The notes under the pieces are model-generated. The model worked only from the letters and a program-made list of their open reading frames with translations. It had not been told where the DNA came from and did not search any database. This document shows, in pieces, positions 57,078 through 64,000 of a stretch of 64,000 bases of DNA. The stretch is from G963422445 sp963422445 (lineage in GTDB: Bacteria > Pseudomonadota > Alphaproteobacteria > Thalassobaculales > Thalassobaculaceae). Both the position numbers and the translations under genes were made by a program. The DNA lies in assembly GCA_963422445.2 (NCBI GenBank), contig OY729512.2, positions 1,922,001-1,986,000 of the forward strand, given 5' to 3'. The first letter of the stretch is position 1, and each line of letters starts with the position of its first letter.

Positions 57078-58255
57078 GTGTCCTGTACGCAAAGTTCGTA
57101 TTGTTAAGGGGGTGGTGTCGATTCGGGGGGCATGGTGATGCGACTTTCGGTGGAGATCAAGCTGAGCGCGGACGAGCGCAACGAGCTTGAGCGGCTGGCG
57201 CGCGGGCGCAAAGTCTGGCGAGGCCTGTCCGATCGGGCGCACATCGTGCTGCTGGCGGCCGAAGGGCTTACCAATGTGCAGATTGGGAGCGTGCTGGGCG
57301 TGACCAGCCAGACCGCCAGGAAGTGGCGCAATCGCTTCGCAGAGCATCGTCTTGACGGGCTTGACGACGAGCCGCGCTCCGGCCGTCCCCGGCGCATCGA
57401 TGACGACGCCGTGGCCGAGGTGGTGCGCAAGACGCTTGAGGAGAAGCCTCGTGACGCGACCCAATGGAGCACGCGCTCGATGGCGCAGGCGACGGGGTAT
57501 GCGCCGTCGACGGTCAATCGCATCTGGCGAGCCTTTTCCCTTCAGCCGCACAGGAGCGAGACCTTCAAGCTCTCGGCAGACCCCTACTTCGTGGACAAGA
57601 CGCGCGACATCGTGGGGCTCTACGTGGACCCGCCGCAGCATGCCATGGTCCTCTGCGTGGACGAGAAATCGCAGGTTCAGGCCCTCGATCGCACCCAGCC
57701 GCTGCTGCCGCTGCGCCCGGGGCAGGTCGAGCGGCGCACTCACGATTACAAGCGCAACGGCACGACCTCGCTCTTCGCAGCCCTTGACGTCGCCACAGGC
57801 AAGGTCATCGGACAGTGCTATCGGCGCCACCGCAGCGTGGAGTTCCGCAAGTTCCTGGATCACGTCGAGGCCAACGTGCCGCCCGACCTCGAGATCCACA
57901 TCGTCATGGACAACTACTCGACCCACAAGACGAAGACGATCCGCGACGGGTTCGCCCGGCGACCGCGCTGGCATGTTCACTTCACCCCGACCTCTGCCTC
58001 GTGGCTCAACCAAGTCGAGCGCTTCTTCGCCGATCTGACAGAGAAGCAGATCCGGCGCGGGGTTCACCGATCGACCGTCGAGCTGGAGCAGGCGATCACC
58101 GGGTACATCGACACCGTCAACGAGGACCCCAAGCCCTTCCGCTGGCACAAGACAGCCGATGAAATCCTGGCGTCCATCAAGCGCTTCTGCCTCAGGACCC
58201 TCGAAACCGCTGCAGCCGCAACATCATAACGGTACGAACTTTGGAATCAGGACAC
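57078..58255 (+). mobile_element. IS630-family element type 3 (intact)
   Basis: A 1,178-base element with TA duplications (57076-57077 and 58256-58257) and inverted ends GTGTCCTGTACGCAAAGTTC and, from the right, GTGTCCTGATTCCAAAGTTC. One undamaged transposase lies inside. It is inserted in the helicase pseudogene; excision restores CAT-CCT-AGA-TTG. Confidence 0.9.
57132..58229 (+). CDS. IS630-family transposase type 3 (intact)
   Basis: A 365-residue transposase with an N-terminal helix-turn-helix (LTNVQIGSVLGVTSQTARKW), then DDE: first Asp in MVLCVDEKSQVQALDRTQPL, second in LEIHIVMDNYSTHKTKTIRD, and Glu in TSASWLNQVERFFADLTEKQ. Starts ATG 57132 (MVMRLSVEIKLSADERNELE); ATG 57138 also fits. 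It is complete and unlike the degraded type 1 and type 2 IS630 copies, so a recent arrival is likely. Confidence 0.93.
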   Translation: MVMRLSVEIKLSADERNELERLARGRKVWRGLSDRAHIVLLAAEGLTNVQIGSVLGVTSQTARKWRNRFAEHRLDGLDDEPRSGRPRRIDDDAVAEVVRKTLEEKPRDATQWSTRSMAQATGYAPSTVNRIWRAFSLQPHRSETFKLSADPYFVDKTRDIVGLYVDPPQHAMVLCVDEKSQVQALDRTQPLLPLRPGQVERRTHDYKRNGTTSLFAALDVATGKVIGQCYRRHRSVEFRKFLDHVEANVPPDLEIHIVMDNYSTHKTKTIRDGFARRPRWHVHFTPTSASWLNQVERFFADLTEKQIRRGVHRSTVELEQAITGYIDTVNEDPKPFRWHKTADEILASIKRFCLRTLETAAAATS

Positions 58256-59135
58256 TAGATTGGCGCTGTCGGATCGACCGGAGGACAGTCGACCGTGGCC
58301 CGGCCCCGTACCTCAAACTGGACGGCCATCACGACTGCATCGCCTTGTGTACGCTCTGATCGGTGGAGATTACGGAAACCAAGCGGATCAGGGTCGCGCC
58401 GCTGAGGTGCTTTCGTGTCTCTGGTCATTGATTGTTTCGACTGCCGCCAGGGACATCGGAGGCGGTGCCTATCAGCTCGATTTCGAGAACGCTGCTGTGG
58501 CGCGGCTCTACGAGGGCTGGGTCTGTCCGGTTACCCGACGGGTGTTTGGCTATTCTCCGGCCGGGCTGTCACCCTACGATCCGGACCGCGAGCTTAAGGC
58601 GATCGATCTACCGCGCTTGCCCACGGCAAATCCGGGTGGCTTGAACCCTGATGCTCGCGCCGAAATGACTCGTTGGTGCGAGAACGATAGCCGTATTGCG
58701 GAGCTGCGCCGCGAGGGACTTTGGACCGAACTCCACGACCGAGCCGCTGTTTACGCTCCTTTCCTGCGCACGCAGGAACATTCCGCTCAGATTGAGCGCC
58801 CGGTACTCACCCACTACGAGCAATTGTTCAAGGAGGGCCGGATAAATCTGCTCAACTGTTCCACCACAATGGAAATGGGTGTCGATATTCCCGATATCCA
58901 ATTGATCGCAAACGCCAACGCGCCGCCATCCGTCTCGAATTATCGCCAGCGGGTGGGTCGTGCCGGAAGGCGTGGAGAGCCCTATGCCTTTGGCATGACA
59001 TTCTGCAGGAATCTTCCGCTGGACCAGATCATTTTCGAGGATCCGGAAAGGTTCTTGATGGCACCCGTAACGGCTCCCGCTGTGAGATTGGACAGCCCGG
59101 GTCTCGTGGAACGCCATGTTCACGCTGCAATGCTA
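58256..59135 (+). pseudogene. Large DruE-like helicase, segment 3 (helicase C-terminal domain)
   Basis: Sequence from 58260 onwards includes QGRAAEVLSCLWSLIVSTAA, EGWVCPVTRRVFGYSPAGLS, then the helicase C signatures INLLNCSTTMEMGVDIPDIQ (motif V) and VSNYRQRVGRAGRRGEPYAF (motif VI, with the Arg fingers). The frame runs through FEDPERFLMAPVTAPAVRL to HAAML, where the IS630 copy 4 interrupts at 59136. The first 30 codons after the upstream IS are of uncertain frame; an alternative frame (RTLDWRCRIDRRTVDRGPAP) is also protein-like, so one more frameshift near 58350 is possible. Confidence 0.83.
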
Positions 59136-59964
59136 GTGGATTGATCTCTACAGATATATCCGTTATTGTGTTCTTCTGATTTGTCGATCACGGAGGTTTG
59201 CAAGATGCGCCCTGGTGTTTCATTCACGCTCACTTCGGACGACCGGCGTCGCCTTGCCCGGCGACCCACTGGACGCTGCGGGCGATGGCGAAGGCTGTGG
59301 GGGTTGCCGCTTCGAGGGTCTGGGCGGTCTGGCAGGCGCATGGCCTGATGCCGCACCGCTGGCGGCCGTTCACGCTTTCGAACGATCCCGCCTGCCTCGA
59401 GACGCTGACCGACATCGTCGGCCTCTCCGTTGCGCCGCCGGCTCACGCGGTCGTGCTGTCGATCGATGACACGTCGCACAGTCAGGCACTTGACCGCACA
59501 CAGCCCGGCCTGCCGCTGAAGAAAGGCCGCGGCGCTACCATGACACATGATTACAAGCGCAACGGCACGCCAGTCGGCATCGCCACCAGGCGTTCCCGAG
59601 ATGCCTTAACCGCATCGCGCACACGATACCCGCCGGCGTCCCGGTCCATGCCATCCTCGACAACGACGCTACTCACAAGCACAAGGACGTCCAGGTCTGG
59701 CTTGCACGCCATCCGCGCTGGACCTTCCACGTCACCCCCACCTCGAGCGCGTGGCTGAACGCGCTCGAAGGCGTCTTCGCCAAGCTGACACGACGCCGTC
59801 TCAAATACGGCGTCTGCCGCTCCGTACGCGAACTCCAGGACGCCATCCGCCGCGTCATCGACGAACACAACACCACCGAAGCCAAGCCCTTCGTCTGGAC
59901 CGCCAATCCCGATACCATCATTGCCGCAAGAAAAAGAGGGGTCCAAACGTTGGGATCAATCCAC
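59136..59964 (+). mobile_element. IS630-family element type 1, copy 4 (internal deletion)
   Basis: Flanked by TA (59134-59135 and 59965-59966). Both termini match copy 2, but the element is 829 bases against 1,093 there; after TSDDRRRL the text jumps to THWTLRAMAKAVGVAASRVW, so about 260 bases are missing. The remaining transposase frames are also shifted. It lies in the helicase gene, in plus orientation; removing it restores AAML-GAFLREL. Confidence 0.85.
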
Positions 59965-60189
59965 TAGGTGCTTTCCTGCGGGAACTACCTGAAGGTTTCG
60001 ATCTTCGTTCATCAACCGGTGCATTCTTTGGTGCAACCGACGACGCTAATTCGGCAATTGAAGAATCCATTGCCGACAATTTTCTTCAGGCGTTGCGAGG
60101 ACAATGGGGTCAAAATGATTGCCTTGCATCGGATCTGAGGACTTTAACGCGAGGCACCGCACTCGAAGGAAAGGATACGGCACATCTAG
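59965..60189 (+). pseudogene. Large DruE-like helicase, segment 4
   Basis: A short stretch between two IS. The frame gives GAFLRELPEGFDLRSSTGAF, FGATDDANSAIEESIADNFL and QALRGQWGQNDCLASDLRTL, then GTALEGKDTAHL, and joins precisely with segments 3 and 5 when IS copies are removed. The region corresponds to the link between the helicase C domain and the next zinc-bearing part; no named domain is seen. Confidence 0.8.
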
Positions 60190-61033
60190 ATAGTGTCGTC
60201 ACGAAATGCCAGCCCAGAGCGCCAGACACCGAATCTGCACCGCGGCAAGGAACGATACGGCATTCTTGGCGTATCGCGTGGCAATCCCACGCCAACGCTT
60301 GAGCCACAGAAACGCGTTCTCCACCAAATGCCGGCGCCGGTAGAGATGGACATCATACGCTCTGGGGTGCTTGCGGTTGCGCTTCGGCGGAACCACTGGA
60401 ATAACTTCATGCTCCTCACAATAAGACAGGATGGCATTCGTGTCATAGGCCTTGTCCGCCAACAAATACTCGGCATCTATCCCTTCAATCAGCTCGACCG
60501 CTTGACTGCAATCTGCTGCCGTCCCCTCGGTCACCGACACCCGCACCGGCATCCCATGCGCGTCCACAGCCAGGTGCAGCGTCGTGTTCAGCCCCCTTTT
60601 GTGCGACCCATCGCCTGATTGCCACCGACCGCATCACTCGCATGGGGATGGACCTTGAGATGACTGGCGTCAATCATCAGCCACTCATCGTCCGGCTCAT
60701 CCACCAGATGCTCCAGCAACGCCCCCCAGAGCCCCTTGTCCCGCCAGCGACAGAACCGACGATGGGTATTTTTCCAGTCTCCATAGTCTGGCGGCACATC
60801 ACGCCAGGGAGCGCCGGTGCGCAGAATCCAGAAGATCGCATTAATGAACCGTCGATTATCCTGCGCCACCCCACCCCAACGTCCCGCTCGGCCAGGCAGA
60901 TGAGGCTCCAACAACAGCCAGACCCTGTCCGAAATGTCGTGACGCCGATGAACCATTCCCATGAGTCGCTTCCAAGAACCATCGAGTGATACCGACAGAT
61001 AGGACAGATGAACATCACTCATGACGACACTAT
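60190..61033 (-). mobile_element. IS5-family (IS427-group-like) element, copy C
   Basis: An 844-base element between CTAG copies (60186-60189 and 61034-61037), oriented opposite to copy B. The transposase first frame starts at ATG 61022 (MSDVHLSYLSVSLDGSWKRL) and ends at 60588; the second (VDAHGMPVRVSVTEGTAADC ... ENAFLWLKRWRGIATRYAKN) ends at 60199. As in copy B, only the slippage-site frame change separates them, so it may be active. It differs from copies A and B at several residues. Confidence 0.87.
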
Positions 61034-63463
61034 CTAGGCAACATGACAACCAAGTCCTTCGAGAGGTTATCGTGTCGCTGGCGCCGGGAATACACTGAAC
61101 TCCTCGATCGTCGCGACGCGGTTTCCGAACAGGAGGTGAAATCGGCTTTCGCGATGAAAGCACGCCGAATGAAGGGTGAGTTTCTTTTGGCTGAGCTTGC
61201 CCGTCGCGGCTTCACGCCATCGTATGGCTTTCCAGTCGATGTCGTAACCTTCGACCATCTCTCCGGCCACGACCGCAAATGTGCTTCCGAAACGGTCGCT
61301 TTTGGGGAACGTCGAGGGGGAGCTTCGCGCACTCTCGATATAGCGATCCGTGAATATGCGCCAGGTGCCGAAATCGTTGTTGACGGCCTTGTGCATCGTT
61401 CGGAAGGCGTTCTGCCGGCATGGGGTGCAATGGTCGATGCCTCGAAACTCGAGGATCTGCAGTACTACTGGGAATGCACAGCTTGTCGCTCTTTCGGACT
61501 GGAGCGTATGGTGCCTACGGCATGTCCCAACTGCCAAGCGCCGGGTCCCGACTGGAAACGAAGTTTGCGGCCTGCAGGATTTCTCGGCTGACGTCCTCCG
61601 CATACAGGTTACGAAAATCTCGGTCATGCGCCGTATGAAATGCCACGGCTATTGGCGTCCGGAGGAACATGGCGGTCATTGCCGGATCCGAAAGCCGGAC
61701 GTTGGCGGACCGATCCGCAAGGACAGATCGTGACGCTCGGTTCTGGCCCGCACGGAATGGGCTATGCGATCTGCCTCGACTGCGGACGAGCCGAAGCGGA
61801 GAAGGAGAACACTAGCGCTTCCATTCCCGAAGCAATCAAGAAACACGTCCCGCTGGCTATGTCGCGGAAACTGGTGCTGAAGGGAGGGTATTGTCCAGGT
61901 GGGTACATCAAGGTAGAGCGTGTACAGCGCAATGTCCGCTTCATCCATAAGGCACAGACGGACGTATTCGAGTTGCAGCTCCCACCCGACGCTAACCGGG
62001 AAGGGGGTATCGCCTTGGCCGCCGGTCTGCGCGAAGCGTTGGCAGAGAGATTAGGGGCCGAGGCACGCGAAATCGGGATTTCCGTCGGCCGCTCAAAGGG
62101 GCAGCAAGACGAGAACAGGATCTCTGCGTTTCTCTATGATCGGGCTTCCGGCGGTGCGGGGCTCTCTTCACGACTGGTAGAAACGGAATGGTTCGACCAT
62201 TGCGTGAAACAAGCTTCCGATCGGCTAACCTGTCCCGAAGAGTGCATGCACGGCTGTCCAGCATGTGTTTTGCGCCCGGACCTCAACTTCGGGGAAGAAC
62301 GGCTCGACCGGCCGGGAGGCCAAAAGCTCGCAAAGTTGATCGACGAGCACTTCGAGTTGCCGGATCCCATGCGTGTTTTCGGTCCCGAAACTAGACCGTT
62401 AGGCACCACACTTGACGAGTGGCTCGACCGGAGAAGTCGGACAAGGGGGCTGGTGTCTGTCACGCTCTATCTGCATGGAACACCGGCGAAATGGGAAATT
62501 GCGGACTGGCCGGTCGGCGGTTTGTTGGGACGTTTGAAAGATGCTGGAGCAAAAACCACGGTCGTGCTGGATGCACAGGCTTTGACAGACAGGGGAATGA
62601 GCCTCGCCCAAAAACTGGATATTCACCGGCTGTCAGTCAACACGTTCTTGGCGCTCGCGTCCGATCTGCCATTTGCAAACGGCGCCCCCGTACTTTCTTG
62701 CATTGAGGATCAAGAAGGGTCGAGTGCCGTCGCTGCTCCCGTCGTGAGCGAAGCGATACCAGGGCCGAGTTGGGGATTGGGCGAACAGGGTCCATTGGTT
62801 TATGGGAAAACAAAAGATATGCCGGAAACCACGGCGTTTGCGAGCGAACAGCTCGTAACACTATCCAGCGGCAATGCTAGGATGATCCGGGTGGGTGCGC
62901 GACTCGACGGTCGGGCGACGGACTTCGGCCGTGCTTTTTGGGAAATGCTGGAGGCCGAGGATCCGCTAATGATCGCTTCGATACGAACACACGGGGTTCG
63001 AGACGCAGTCTATACCGACCGTTATCTTCTGACGCCACTTGCTTTGCGACTCTTGTCGGAAGTGGTTCGCAGAATGCCTGGGAACAGAGCCTTGAAGCTG
63101 AAGGTGTCGACAGCGCGGGTGCGCAGGAGTGAACACAATGGATGGGCCGTCTTTGATACATTTTCCGAGGACGGGGTGCGCCATAAGATCTTGCAGGAGC
63201 TTCTTCCAGGCGTCCGGATTGATGTTCGACACAAAGCCGAGCTTCCCCATGAACGCAGTCTGCGGCTTCACCTCGAGGACGGTCGAAGCACCACAATGCT
63301 GTTGGATCAAGGGTTCGGAGCGTGGCGGGCACGCGGCACTCCAAGGCATAATTTCGCCGCAGAACCCGTCAGACAGGCACGTGACCTCATGTCTCTGGAC
63401 TTCAATGTGGCGGTGGAAACAGGGCGCGAAGCGCCCCTTGTTCTGGAAATCGAGGAAGCATAG
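61034..63463 (+). pseudogene. Large DruE-like helicase, segment 5 (DUF1998 and C-terminal domain)
   Basis: Frame from 61038: ERLSCRWRREYTELLDRRDA, ARRMKGEFLLAELARRGFTP, YYWECTACRSFGLERMVPTA with CPNC (zinc-ribbon), then PAGFLG, TGA at 61589-61591. It goes on in the same frame: PPHTGYENLGHAPYEMPRLL, GPHGMGYAICLDCGRAEAEK, and SAFLYDRASGGAGLSSRLVE followed by the Cys cluster TCPEECMHGCPACVLRPD, the DUF1998 signature. The last 380 residues include YTDRYLLTPLALRLLSEVVR and a basic ELPHERSLRLHLEDG segment. One nonsense codon is the only lesion I see here. The ORF starting at 61640 alone is 607 residues. Confidence 0.83.
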
Positions 63464-63768
63464 TCTTCTGGATGGAGTGTGACGTGCAAGCTGCCGTATG
63501 GCGTGAGATGCGTGATTGGCCGCATCGACCGGGCTCGGGCCAGTAAGGAATATCGTCAGGGCAGACGCGGCTATCGGAGAGAAAATGGAACACGGCTTCT
63601 GTGTCGGTTATGGTGTATCCGTTCCTGTCGCGTTGCCCGATCGCAGCCTTGGAACTGGCCCCTGCATCGGGACGGAAGATAAATGGCCTCTTGCGGTCGG
63701 TCGATCACACAATCGGCAGGCACGAGAAAAACAGGGCAAACTTGGCGTAAGATCGCCGTGTGACGTCA
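63464..63768. other. Region between the helicase gene and an IS110 fragment
   Basis: About 300 bases without recognisable gene content. One plus-strand frame (VGYGVSVPVALPDRSLGTGP) runs into the IS110 fragment but does not match the family's N-terminus. Confidence 0.45.
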
Positions 63769-64000
63769 ACCGTGTTGTTCTGGAGGCGACAGGCCGCATC
63801 CACCGGGGCGTCCACCAGTCGCTGCATGATCGTGATCAACCCGTTGCGGGCCCGCCGCTTCGCCGAGGCCATGGGTCATCTTGAGAAGACCGACCGTGTC
63901 GATGCCAAGGTGCTGACGGTGTTCGGCCAGGCGTTTCCGGCCTTCGTGGCCGCGACGCCGCGCACGGCGTTCCTCAACCGTCTGGAGGATCCGTTGACGG
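63769..64000 (+). pseudogene. IS110-family transposase fragment, frameshifted, cut by window end
   Basis: The first frame gives VVLEATGRIHRGVHQSLHDR, the region around the E-A-T-G motif of IS110 transposases. A frame change near 63824 then gives MIVINPLRARRFAEAMGHLE and KTDRVDAKVLTVFGQAFPAF (the DEDD Asp pair) and runs off the window. The N-terminal DxS region is not seen. It differs from the intact IS110 at 41618. Confidence 0.75.

Noticed and set aside
30134..63463. One intact Druantia operon made of the DUF4338 domain and the DruE-like helicase
   Set aside because: The DUF4338 part is fused to an ISAs1 transposase and lies 22 kb away on the other strand with unrelated genes between; they are not one operon.
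1..64000. tRNA, rRNA or CRISPR arrays
   Set aside because: No cloverleaf with a conserved T-loop, no rRNA segments and no regularly spaced direct repeats were seen.

Overview
The window looks like chromosome from a GC-rich alphaproteobacterium. Evidence for this is the fabA-fabB-fabI operon, a corrinoid/DUF1638/PF13769 one-carbon module, a fused indolepyruvate ferredoxin oxidoreductase, a DehI dehalogenase next to an enolase-superfamily enzyme, sfsA, and an ABC1/UbiB-type kinase. The genus cannot be fixed from the sequence alone. No rRNA, tRNA or CRISPR array was seen.

The dominant feature is mobile DNA. Roughly a third of the 64 kb is insertion sequence, counted from the element boundaries listed here. 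Families are IS5 (several groups, seven elements), IS630 (three types, six copies), IS1634 (two types), IS110, IS4, IS1595, ISAs1, plus two probable MITEs. Many elements are nested, truncated or frameshifted. Their targets include at least four host genes, and other host genes carry point nonsense or frameshift lesions. This pattern of IS expansion plus pseudogenes suggests relaxed selection, as in a host-associated or bottlenecked lineage; that is inference.

Layout. 0-7 kb: broken CoA-transferase, Rieske oxygenase, frameshifted SDR, cytochrome c', the corrinoid module and a sugar-nucleotide epimerase. 7.2-12.7 kb: an IS pile over a nuclease remnant. 12.9-17.2 kb: indolepyruvate ferredoxin oxidoreductase and a DUF3750 protein. 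17.2-22.3 kb: an IS5 copy carrying a MITE, a decayed AAA-ATPase/PD-(D/E)XK gene, a ParD remnant and an IS630. 22.6-27.9 kb: an intact metabolic block (VOC protein, DehI, enolase-superfamily enzyme, secreted protein, enoyl-CoA hydratase, CinA-like protein, SfsA). 28-35.4 kb: IS pile around one visibly AT-rich orphan gene. 35.5-41 kb: Nudix hydrolase, IS-split TauD-like dioxygenase, UbiB-type kinase, ABM monooxygenase, decayed AIM24 protein. 41.1-44.5 kb: IS1634 with an IS110 inside. 44.6-50.6 kb: SprT-like protease, fabA-fabB-fabI, pnp. 51-53 kb: phytanoyl-CoA dioxygenase gene split by an IS1595. 53.7-63.5 kb: one very large defence-type helicase gene (helicase plus DUF1998, about 2,018 codons once IS are removed) split by four IS. 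The window ends in an IS110 fragment.

The intact genes mostly serve fatty acid synthesis, RNA decay, amino-acid and xenobiotic breakdown and one-carbon chemistry. Nearly everything that resembles defence or toxin-antitoxin function is broken.
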